Shown: piece after piece, positions 1-9,304 of the stretch
How positions within the stretch are numbered: the stretch's first letter is position 1
Layout: every line of letters begins with the position of its first letter
Source: Niebla homalea
Lineage: Eukaryota; Ascomycota; Lecanoromycetes; Lecanorales; Ramalinaceae
Reading direction: 5' to 3'
Assembly: GCA_019925105.1 (NCBI GenBank)
Contig: JAHGAU010000007.1
Coordinates: forward strand, 1,736,001 to 1,800,000
Length of the DNA: 64,000 nucleotides
The notes under the pieces: model-generated
Databases searched by the model: none
Told to the model about the DNA's origin: nothing
Seen by the model: only the letters and a program-made list of their open reading frames with translations
Translations under genes and position numbers: made by a program

Positions 1-1278
1 CCACGACGAAGCGGGCGTCAACCTAGTCAAGTGATGTAGCACGTCTGATGTGTATTATATAAGTAGCCGATTTTTATCTGCATGAGGGCTTTGCAAAACT
101 TTGGGACCTACTTCGTGTATTAAAAACAAGATTGCCCGTATTCTTGATCGAACCGCTTGCAGAATATCTTGCTTGTCTTCTTGGCGTAGGCTGGCAGCTC
201 TGCCACAATGTGAACTTCTCCCTTACTAATTCAACCTCTACGTCGTTATGCGATCAAGTCAAGGATATTGACATGTGTGCTTTGTACCGTCTCTTGTCAG
301 CGTCGCCTCAACTTCACATTGTGCACACTCTTTCGAACGCGGCCCACACCACACCAATTGCGTGACGAAGCGTATGCATGTGCAATTCGCTTTCCAGTGC
401 CTCTTGTTATTTGTTCTACGCGCCGTCTGACAATGTATAGCTACGGCGCAGTTGTTTGTATCCCCACAACTGGGCACACGACGTTATTGGGAGAGAAGGG
501 TCATAACGAAAGGTTAGGAAAAATTCAATGGGGTTTTCATATTCTATAAGCGAATGCGGAGAGTCACCAAGGTGCTGCTCCCGAGCCTCCTCGTTGCTCA
601 GCTCACAGTCATAGCATGGAGCATGAGCAGCAAAGTCCACGAGCAGCTCAAATCTGCAAGCTAGCAGCGTTGGAAGAGCACAACAAGCTGTCAGATCGAA
701 GATAGAGCCAAATGCAAGATCTGAACTATTATCGTCGATCGAAAGAAAAAAACAATTGACAATGCGGTGGGTGGAACCGCACTATTGGGGACAGTCCGAA
801 GAAGAACGGTACCGTCTAAAGTGAGATACTGTAATACTGTTTGAGAAGATCATGCTGTGAGGACAATGCTACAGGGTACTTGCCCTCTAAGTGGATTGTG
901 CCAACGGTATGAAGAGCCCAAACGCTTTCTGATTACCTTGGCCACGCCTAGACTCCGCGATCAGAAAAAAGAGAGATGAATGGTAGAGGATCCGGACAGC
1001 CTCAGGTGAAGTGTTTCTCGCTGGCTTATTTGAATTCGTTCAATTCACCAAGGCCAAAAGTCGTAGTTGTATTCGAGGCTTCGAAGCCTTGTTCCGTGGA
1101 ATAGACTGTTCGGCTTCTTGGATAGTGAATACCTGAAAGCTCGATAGGAGCATTCAGACAGACGTATTCGTCCATACTGTTGAGATTGTGATACTGTTTG
1201 TGTCCATGAAAGAGAAAGCAAAGGCGGAAAAAGAAGTTTTGTTTTGAAGATGGGATAAATATTTTATGCATGAAGGCA
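1..1278. other. Intergenic stretch, no gene recognised
   Basis: Short overlapping reading frames exist on both strands, but none has a recognisable motif, a convincing start context or splice signals joining it to another frame. The base composition looks ordinary and is not RIP-like. The stretch ends at the terminal inverted repeat element. Confidence 0.6.
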
Positions 1279-1375
1279 TACCCCTGTTTTCAAGTGGCTT
1301 GAAACATGCCCGGTTTTTTGCCGGACGCGACCGTCCCACCACCCACTTTTTGCTAAGACGGTTTTTGCATTACGC
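1279..1375 (+). repeat. Left terminal inverted repeat
   Basis: This 97 bp arm matches the reverse complement of 2340-2436 except for four transitions. It starts TACCCCTGTTTTCAAG and ends at GCATTACGC. Confidence 0.88.
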
Positions 1376-1516
1376 ATGCACCACCACCCCACTCATAGTC
1401 GAGCAAATATCGGTCATAGGGTCTCGATGTTGGTGGCTTTGATTTTTCTGATTGCTTGTGAGGCTATACACGGTATTTGCGGTACTGCAGCCATGCCTCC
1501 CCCTCTTCCTGTCACC

Positions 1517-1639
1517 CTACCTCACCTACCTCACCTACCTCACCTACCTCACCTACCTCACCTACCTCACCTACCTCACCTACCTCACCTACCTCACCTA
1601 CCTCACCTACCTCACCTACCTCACCTACCTCACCTACCT
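1517..1639. repeat. 9 bp minisatellite (CTACCTCAC), about 13.7 copies
   Basis: The array is a near-perfect head-to-tail run. Because the unit is a multiple of three, all frames read through it as monotonous tripeptide repeats (His-Leu-Pro, Leu-Thr-Tyr and Pro-Thr-Ser, and Val-Gly-Glu on the other strand). These frames are artefacts of the repeat and not genes. Confidence 0.92.
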
Positions 1640-1678
1640 GCCCTTCAGCAAGCCCTTCAGCAAGAGGTGACGCGCAAT

Positions 1679-2160
1679 GCCCGTATGCCCCTACCCCAAC
1701 AGGCTCAAAAACACCGTGATTTGGATGGAGAAGCTGAGAGCCGGGCAAGGCCCTTTACCTGCACCCTCACCTGAGCCCTTTACCGGGCCCTTCACCAGGG
1801 CCCTCAGCAAGCCCTTCACCAGGCCCCTCAGCAAGAGGTGACGCGCTATGCCCGAATGCCCCCACCGCAACAGGCTCAAAAAGCCGTGATATGGATGGGG
1901 AACCTGAGACGTGAGCAAAGCCTCCCCTCACCTGAAGTAATGCGCCATGCCCGCATGCTCCCACCGCAACAGGCTTAAAAACACCGTGATATGGATGGGG
2001 AATGTAAGAGTCAAGCAAGGCTTCCCTGTACCTGATGCGACGCCCTATGCCCGTATGCCCCCACCGCAACAGGGCCAAAAACACCGTAATATAGATGGGG
2101 AATGTGAGAGTTAAGCAAGGCTTCCCTATACTTAATATAACGCCCTATACCCGTATACTT
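1679..2160. repeat. Tandem repeat of about 99 bp inside the inverted-repeat element
   Basis: Copies begin near 1679, 1850, 1949 and 2049, with a partial one near 2150. Each carries a core like CCACCGCAACAGGCTCAAAA followed by a CACCGTGATATGGATGGGGA-type block. The spacing is 99-100 bp for the right copies. The gap between the first and second copies is larger because a GC-rich CCCTTCACCAGG-type repeat is inserted. The rightmost copies carry C-to-T and G-to-A changes. Confidence 0.82.
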
Positions 2161-2339
2161 AAGCTATTTAAGGAATAACCTTTAATTTATTGGCCGTTTT
2201 AACCTTTTTCTTCGCCATAACGGCTTCTACTTAGGGTTTAGATAGTAACTTAGGTATACGACGGATCCTACTTGATTTGAGCCTCATAATTACCTATTCC
2301 GGACCGGTAATAAGCTCCTTAATAGTGGTAGTGATGGTT

Positions 2340-2436
2340 GCGCAATGCAAAAACCGTCTCAGCAAAAAATGGGCGGTGGGACGGTCGCGTCCGGCAAAAA
2401 ACCGGGCATGTTTCAAGCCACTTGAAAACAGGGGTA
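2340..2436 (-). repeat. Right terminal inverted repeat
   Basis: This is the inverted partner of the left arm. It starts GCGCAATGC on the plus strand and ends CAGGGGTA at 2436. Confidence 0.88.
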
Positions 2437-2688
2437 TTTCTTGCGAGACGCTAAGTCCCACGGATGGGGAAACTTCGCCGAGAGTGCCGAATGCACCTTC
2501 AATACAAATACAATGTGGGTGTATCATTGCATTACCCTGCATTTTGCCCAAAAATTCAGCATAAATGATCCACTTCTATCCATAGCAGAGCCAACACAGG
2601 CTGCGGAACCTTGGCATCAGTTGAGTTTGCGTTCACGGCTCACTGAGCACTCACCTATCCAAGCCAGGGAGTTATTCGTTGCCAACGG

Positions 2689-3189
2689 ATGGAGGGACAT
2701 TCGCGCAGAGGTTCACCTGAGGAGGACGTCGCAGCTGCAATGGGCTTCGGCTCTTTTGGCACCAAGCCTCACCTGAACAAGAAGCGCAAGACTGAGCCTT
2801 CGAATGAGCCAGGGAGTGGGAGTAACAGCATCCCACTTGGGTTGACGAAGGAGAGACACACGAGCCGTGGAGAGCAAACGCAGAGCAAGACTATTCTGAG
2901 GAACGCTTCTACCCACGCTGTGGGACAGGCCCCAAGTAGGAGCCTTCACATGCCTGAAGTCGTACCGCGCCATTTGGGCCTCCCCAACCGCCCTCCCTCG
3001 CCAGAACATATGGACCAAGGTGTGAAAGACATGGGCAATATCGGTGAAGACGAGACTGGAAAGCTGGCCAACGGCAAATGGGACTGGAACGCTTTGAGAA
3101 AAGGCGTGAGAGACGAGCATGGAGATACAGCGTATTACGATGCGAGTTTCGTCGAGGATCCTTGGGCAGCGTTAAAGAGCAAAGGATGA
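2689..3189 (+). CDS. Conserved-looking small protein of unknown function
   Basis: This is a single-exon frame of 166 residues that I do not recognise. The N-terminus has a short MGFGSFGTK block (residues 21-29) followed by a basic KKRK stretch, which could be a nuclear localisation signal. The middle is Ser/Pro-rich and probably disordered. The C-terminus is the most protein-like part: KWDWNALRKGVRDEHGDTAY, then a DASFVEDPWAALK motif just before the stop. That layout, with a short N-terminal motif, a disordered linker and a conserved acidic-aromatic tail, suggests a small partner protein of a larger complex (inference). The inverted-repeat element ends about 250 bp upstream. The start is the first ATG in frame, and an upstream exon cannot be excluded. 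Confidence 0.6.
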   Translation: MEGHSRRGSPEEDVAAAMGFGSFGTKPHLNKKRKTEPSNEPGSGSNSIPLGLTKERHTSRGEQTQSKTILRNASTHAVGQAPSRSLHMPEVVPRHLGLPNRPPSPEHMDQGVKDMGNIGEDETGKLANGKWDWNALRKGVRDEHGDTAYYDASFVEDPWAALKSKG

Positions 3190-4042
3190 AGACGACGACG
3201 GCACGCTGGCACGATCCATTCTGCCAACTTACATTATGGACCATTTCCCGCCAAGGTAGAATTCTGATGGGTCAGAAGACTGACCGCCATCACGAGATGT
3301 TAATCCACTAACCGGGCTAGCCGAAGACGGCAGCCGAGTTTAAGATGCATGGATCAGAGACACTCCATTGGCTACAAGCTCACGGAGACGCTCTGTTTGG
3401 ACAGTGGAGACTGCAAATCATCTCATTCCGGCTAGATTCAAACGCCTGGCCCCTTCCTGGTAATTGTCTGACTTCGGGCGGGAGAAGCTATATCCTCCAT
3501 CCTTGAATGGTGACAAAGCCTGCATTCTCGAGTGGTCATTGGCAGAAGATCAATTCATTAACTCGAAATAGGTCTAGCTGCAAAGAAAGGGCTCCAAAAC
3601 CCATAAACCTCTTGCAATCCCTGCATCCTCAAACCCTCCGTCGTACCAATCAACCCAAAAAGGCGCTAGCGCTGCTGCAGCAGCATCCACACAACCTTCA
3701 GCCACATGGCACCCAGGGAAGATGCACAGGGCGGCAATCTCAGCAAATGAGAATCCGGAAAGACAGCCCCCTAAAGCAAGAAAAGAAAGCCAGCTTCCCG
3801 ATCTGCCGCGCGTGAGAGCCCGTCCACAAGAGCAGCGAGTGAAAAAGCGGCGAGTGCACCAGCCGCGGTCGAACCGTGCAGATTAATCGTCAGGGGTACC
3901 GTACATTTGGCGTGCTAAGCGAGTGCTTATTTCGACGACATCTGTTGAATTGGCTCTTGCTGCATGCACCCAGTACCAACACCATATAAAAATGCTGATC
4001 GTCTCGAAAAGATGGAGTTGTCGTTTTACTCGTGGTGACCGC
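3190..4042. other. Intergenic stretch, nothing recognised
   Basis: The unknown gene on the plus strand and KXD1 on the minus strand converge here. No motif-bearing frame, RNA gene or repeat was seen. Confidence 0.6.
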
Positions 4043-4796
4043 TCAATTTTCTGGCGATGGATATCGCTCGTGGACTTTGCGGTATTCCTTGGGATATTTG
4101 CGCTCCGTCTTCGTCTTTAGCGTGCTATTGTGATATTGTCAGAAGCCGCATGCATTTCATCTCCGGAAAGAAGGCGACTTACTTCACTTTCTTCTGAGTC
4201 CATTCCAGATCCCTCTTCACCTCCTTGGCCGCCTTTTGTCCATCTGCGAAGTTGGCGCGTGCGCCTTTCAATCGTCGCTGAGCGAGCGCCTGCAATTCAG
4301 CCAGCTCGCGCTGTTTGGCGTTCAACTCTCCAGATCTGCTCATCATCCATTAGCCATTTCATTCTCCACACCACCTTCACCGCTCTTTCACCTATCGCGT
4401 CGACCTCGAACATAGCGAAATTATCGAGCACTATCAACGCGTCCGAGAGGGGGGAAACAAAATGGGTAAAACTCACGCCTTAGCCTGCCTCGCTATCCCC
4501 CGATCCAACGGCTCGCTCTTGACGCTATGGCTCAATTTCAGATCCAGCATGTCCAACAGATCGACATCGCTCATCCCCCCTCCCTCTTGTGACCCACGCG
4601 CGGATCCGCTGCCACTATCAGAGACCAGTGAGGGCACGGCGGAGGTGTTGGCGCTGCTGCCAGAGTTGCGGTACGAGGATGTGGATGGGGTCTTGTACGG
4701 GGCTGGGTAGGCGACGGGGATCTTGGAGGGGGATTTGGAGGAGGTCATGGCGAGTGGGGTGTGGGTGGGTGGGGAGCGGGACAGGGTGGAGGGCAT
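4043..4796 (-). CDS. KXD1: BLOC-1 complex subunit KXD1 (KxDL homolog)
   Basis: Three exons on the minus strand, 4477-4796, 4183-4335 and 4043-4124, join in phase to 184 residues. The introns begin GTGAGT and GTAAGT and end AG. The N-terminal ~75 residues are Ser/Pro-rich and disordered. The conserved core follows: SDVDLLDMLDLKL, then LDRGIARQA, ELNAKQRELAELQALAQRRL, FADGQKAAKEVKRDLEWTQ and a KYPKEY tail. This is the KxDL family pattern of fungal KXD1. The protein is a small coiled-coil subunit of BLOC-1, which acts in endosome and lysosome/vacuole sorting. The start was chosen for its context (AACCATGCC). A GTGTGG repeat lies directly upstream in the probable 5' leader. Confidence 0.9.
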
Positions 4797-6307
4797 GGTT
4801 CCTGTGGGAAGTGGGTTGTTGAGGAGATGTTTGGTCGGTAGTGATGGATGCTTGGAGTGGGTGTGGGTGTGGGTGTGGGTGTGGGTGTGGGTGTGTATGA
4901 ACGGATGTACAAGGCTGAGGGGGCTATGAGACTTGGAACTTTTTGCAAAGGTCTTTGACTTGAAGAAATTTTTCCTTTCGAACTTCAGTTATCACTCGAA
5001 AGCTGCTGGAAGACGAATGTGAAAGGAACAAGAATCACTCCGTCCTCTTCACCCTTTATATACCCTTCACTCCCCTCCAAACTGACCTCCCTCTTGCCAT
5101 CATTGCCATAAACTCATCGCTGCCTCATCCACCATCCTGCACGAGGACCCTCGAGACCGAGTCATCCGCTCATCTGACATCCGAGTCCGAGCCCCCCCTC
5201 TCCCCCCTTCCGCAGTCTCGCCGATCACTCAACCGATCGAGTCGTACAACGCCCCCCAGAACCGAACGCCGCAACTCCCACGCACGGCCATCCTTACCAT
5301 AAGAAACCCCAAACCCTTCACAGCCTAGATCATCCCCTAGTCCTTTAGCCGGACCACTCCATTATCAATCCATCATTGGCTGCTAGTGCCAACCCCCCCC
5401 GGTGCCCTTCCCCGTCTCTCTGTCACCTTTTCCAAAGTTTCTGCCCGAGGAAAAAGGTCAGGCTAGCCTAAAAAGGCTCGGTACCAATGATATTAGCCCT
5501 CCGCCTCCGCCTTCCCCCCCCTTTTAACCCGTACCAACCCCCTACCCCCTACCACCCCCCGTCCGGCCCCCTCTCGCCGCTTTTTCTCACCCTCGCCTCG
5601 CTGCTTTAAAGGAATACAAGGTGGGGCCCAAGCTGCAGGACTAGCGGTGCCCATTGGTGCGATTGCTGCCCCCCCCGGTGCAAAACCTTTTTTAACCTGA
5701 GGTACGGGCGGGGCTGGTGGGTGGGTGAGGCGAGAGATGTAGAGGTTTGTTGCCCGAATGGGTTTAGCGTCTACATGCATGCAAGAAACCTATGATCTGC
5801 AGCTGGCCTTGGGGCTCCGGCCGGCGGAGATTTCGGGGGTTATCGAAGGGTGTGAGGTTGCGTTGCGACGAGAGAGAGGGAGGGAGGGAGGGAAGACGGG
5901 CTGGTAAGGGCAATGATGGGGTGAGGCATTATTATTATTATCTGGGACACTCGAAATGATTGGAGATCTGGAGGGTGTGGGGGGTGTGTGTGTGGGGAAG
6001 GAAAGGGGGCACGGGGGGGAGGCGGTCTACATTCTGGGCGGCACGGATTCTGGCATCTGGATAGAGATGATGGAATTGAACAGACACTTCTTTGGGCGGA
6101 CGATCTGTGTAGCGATTGCGGGAGGGTGAGTGCTTCCGTTAGGTTGAGGTTGGGCGTTGGTAAGCATTGGCTTCCCTTGAGCGGAAAAAGGGGGCATCAC
6201 CTGGCCTCCGAAGTACGGCGGCGCTTCGATAGACATCAGGCCATGAGGAAAAGGGGGAGAGATATATTCTCCTTTCCAAAAGCATCTATCTATAAACTTG
6301 GTGCTGG
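4797..6307. other. Long intergenic stretch: KXD1 promoter side and SEC18 3' side
   Basis: It contains pyrimidine-rich tracts (about 5040-5560), C-runs near 5393 and 5670, a GGGA run at about 5876-5892 and a short ATT run at about 5928-5940. Frames crossing it are GC-rich and low in complexity, with no family motif. I see no supported gene. Confidence 0.6.
4855..4897. repeat. Hexanucleotide microsatellite (GTGTGG)n
   Basis: About seven units lie just upstream of the KXD1 start, probably in its promoter or 5' leader. It reads as GT-rich on the plus strand and CACACC on the KXD1 sense strand. Confidence 0.85.
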
Positions 6308-8838
6308 TCAAAGCCCTTCTTCCGCTTTGATCGCCGCCACTGTCTGCGCGAATCTCCCCTCCCGATCCTCATCCTGCTTGGCCGTATCAATGGCCAGCAA
6401 AATCGGCTTAATCCCCACACCCACCCTGTCGCTCTGTGTCATATCCTGCAATTCCCCAATAGCCCGATTCGAATCACCAAATGCGCGCGATTGCTCGAGA
6501 ATCATGTGAAGTTCTGCTTGGGAGTTGACGTTCGGTACGGCGATCTTCTGGTCGAAGACCTGGAAGAGGTTGAGTTGTTGGAGGACAGTGCGTTCGACGG
6601 CGGTGGCGAGGATGAGGAGTTGGTGGTCTTTGGGGGGTTGTTTGTTGAGCATGGCCTTCATGGCTTGGAGGACGGCGTTGGAGAAGCGAGGGCTGTGATT
6701 AGGCAAGTCAACTGACTGTAGAGTGGATCAGGAAAATGACTGGCCACAAAGACTTACCCAATAGGTACCCACTCGATGATGCTCTCTATATTGTCAATCA
6801 GGATGATGCTCAGGGGTGATTTATACGCATCGTCAAAGATCCGCCGCATATGCTCCATCTTCATGCCTTCACTGAAACCGATCATGTTGTCTGGCGTGAT
6901 CATCTTGATGAAGGGAAATTTGCTGTCAAGCGCCATTTTCGCAGCCAAGGCAGTCTTGCCGCTACCTGGTGGACCCCAGAGAAGGGTGCGGAAGCGTGGA
7001 TTCGACCCCTTGTCCGCCACTTGCTTGACGATCAGGCGGCCTGCGTTCATGATGTCGGAGATGAAGGGGGAGAAGGGGATGATGCCGCCACGTATACAGG
7101 ATTCCATTTCATCCTCCGAAACGCCAAAGGCAGGCTTGACGTCGTCAAAGGCGTGTTCAAAGTCGTCGCGATTGACCGTCAGATTTTCCACATCGTCTGA
7201 CACACCGGCTACAGTCCCAACTTTCACGTGTCGATTTAGGGCGAATGAGGTTGCTGAACGGACGAGACCTGATATCTCGGCACCTGAAAAGTTCTTGGTC
7301 CTTGTTGCGAGCTCGGCCACGTCGACGTCGGGGTCTAGGTTCCCGCTCGCTTTCATCTTTGCCGTATGGATCTTGAGGATTTGGACTCGACCGTTTTCGT
7401 CCGGTAGCGAGATCTCCATATGGACCTCTAACCGGCCTGGTCTGAGCAATGCATCATCAATCATGTCCATACGATTCGTCATGCCGATTAGGAGGATATT
7501 GTTGAGCTGATCGACTCCGTCTAGCTTCGAGAGCAGCTGGTTGACCACGCTGTCACCGACACCAGTCCCTCCTCCGGCACCACTTCCTCTCTGCTTGCAT
7601 ACTGCATCAAGTTCGTCGAAGATGATGATGTGAAGTCCACTCTCATCCCCCTTCTCCTTGTACTCCTTCTCTGCGTCTGCGAACAGTTTGCGAACGTTCT
7701 CTTCGGATTGACCGACGAATTTGTTCAGAACCTCGGGTCCATTGATGACCTTTGGTTCTCGTGCGTTTAACATCTTCCCTATCCTCCGTGCGATCAGGGT
7801 TTTGCCGGTCCCAGGTGGACCAAAGAGTAGGATGCCCTTGACGTGCTGTATGCCCATGTTCTCGACCAGTCCAGGCGGGAATATTCGAGATGCGAAGGCT
7901 CTTCTGAAAATGGCACTGAACTCCTTGTCCAGACCCCCAATGCCCATGTCCTCGAATTTGAAGTCCGGTGTCAGGATTGCATTACCTGCCGGCCGTCTCT
8001 TCGAGGCCTTCAGGTTGATCCTCGACTTCGCATCCTTGTAGAAGGTCATCTGACTTTGCTTGGTGAGGATGCCGCGTGTTCTTGGATCTGAAGTAATTGG
8101 CTGTGCGCCTGCCGCATTCTTGTCCATGGAAAGGTCGATGAGCTGGACGGCCTTCACGACCATCACCAGGGGTAGACTCTTCCAGTCCATTAGTATGCGC
8201 TGGCCAGGAGCCAGGACCTGGTTCTCAAACATCTGTGTAAAAACCATCTGCAGCTCGTCTTGATCAAAGGGCTGATCCGTCTCCTTCTTGCTGCTGGCAT
8301 AGCCAACCTCTGCATCCAATGACCCTAGGAAATGATGCTGTCCTCCATCTTGAAATGGGTCGTAGAGTGTCACTGTCAGTGTATCTGACAGTGCTATGCC
8401 GGCCCAAGATCGTTGAAAGTCTGATAGCCCCACCATACCCTGCTGGAAGCCATCGTCTTGTCTTGCTGTAAGCACGAAGCCGTTTATAGATATATAGAAG
8501 CCTTGAGGAGAATGTTGCTCCGGGGGGAAGTCGAAGGGAGAGACGGGCACCACGTTGCGGTAGAGGAATTGGGGCTTTGGGTTCTTGGTGGGTGAGAGAT
8601 GCCATATTTGACCGCTGGGTCCAGATCTTGAAGAGTTGTGAGAGTATTCATGTTTTTCCTGCGGAGGGCCATTGTTATAGTCTTGAGAATAAGTTGAGGG
8701 GCCTGGGCCTGGACGGTATTGAGCATCACGATAGCGATCAGGTGCTTCGGGTGGTACGCGACTGTAGGGATTGCGGGGAGGTAGCTTAGCAGGGGCTTGT
8801 CGTTGAGGGTCAGAGACGGGCTTGCGGGAGCCGAACAT
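6308..8838 (-). CDS. SEC18: Vesicular-fusion ATPase SEC18 (NSF)
   Basis: Two exons, 6758-8838 and 6308-6692, join across a 65 nt GTAAGT...CAG intron to give 821 residues, a normal length for a filamentous fungus. The first ~90 residues are a Pro/Tyr/Gln-rich fungal extension. The NSF N-domain follows to about 260, then D1 with GPPGTGKT at 340-347 and a Walker B at IIIFDELDAV. D2 has GPPGSGKT at about 622-629 and the divergent Walker B-like IILIDNIES expected of the ADP-bound structural ring. NSF uses D1 ATP hydrolysis and alpha-SNAP to take apart cis-SNARE complexes in all secretory and endosomal steps. The intron lies within the D2 module, after IIEWVPIG. The upstream neighbour is divergent. 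Confidence 0.97.
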
Positions 8839-9304
8839 GGTTGGATCAGGTCGTTGTGTAGTTTTCTTTCATCGCAAGTCTCGTAGTCTTCCTCTTATAC
8901 TTCCCGGGCTGCGGATACTGTTGCCTGAGTTCTTACTCGAACATTTGTAGGGTCTCCTCCCTGTCCAATAATGGCAATATTACGTCGCTGCCTTCTCACA
9001 AAGATCCGAAGCCTCGCAGGGACCGCTCCGCCTTTGCCAAGACTCTCGGCTAAAACTTCCTCTATAGGTCTATGATTCTGGTGGGAGAAACTGTGGGACC
9101 GAGGACTGCGGTCTGTGGAGGGGAAGCTCCACCAAAATTGACTACTTCTATCTTGAGTGCAACCTGTGAGGACTCTCGCATACTTAATTGTGAGATCCTG
9201 GCCAACAAGCTGCCTACTATCCGCCCTCCAATGACCATTTCTTGTCTGGGGCGGCATTAGCCATGATGTTGTGGACTTTCCTACGTTCAAGACGGTGAGC
9301 TCGC
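8839..9304. promoter_or_regulatory. Divergent promoter region between SEC18 and the ankyrin-DIL gene
   Basis: These 466 bp separate two starts that point away from each other. No TATA-like or other element was identified with confidence. A 131-residue antisense frame here shows no domain. Confidence 0.5.

Larger units (their letters stand above)
1279..2436. mobile_element. Non-autonomous DNA transposon-like element with 97 bp terminal inverted repeats
   Basis: Positions 1279-1375 and 2340-2436 are inverted copies of each other. They differ at four positions of 97, all transitions. Both outer ends read TACCCCTG going inwards, so TA may be the target duplication, as in Tc1/mariner-type elements (inference). 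Each repeat holds two small hairpins, TTTCAAG-TGG-CTTGAAA and CCGG-TTTTTTG-CCGG. Nothing inside encodes a transposase. The interior is a 9 bp minisatellite, a GC-rich degenerate repeat, and a tandem repeat of about 99 bp that fades into AT-rich, RIP-like sequence at 2110-2260. It could be a MITE or a foldback element whose autonomous partner lies elsewhere. Confidence 0.8.

Noticed and set aside
1376..1774. Long frames on both strands made of His-Leu-Pro, Leu-Thr-Tyr, Pro-Thr-Ser or Val-Gly-Glu repeats
   Set aside because: They are produced by the 9 bp minisatellite, whose unit length is a multiple of three, so several frames stay open without coding.
5493..5780. GC-rich minus-strand frame upstream of KXD1
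   Set aside because: Low-complexity Pro/Gly/Arg composition from C- and G-runs, with no family resemblance.
8895..9290. 131-residue minus-strand frame between SEC18 and the ankyrin-DIL gene
   Set aside because: It lies in a divergent promoter and shows no motif or coding pattern.
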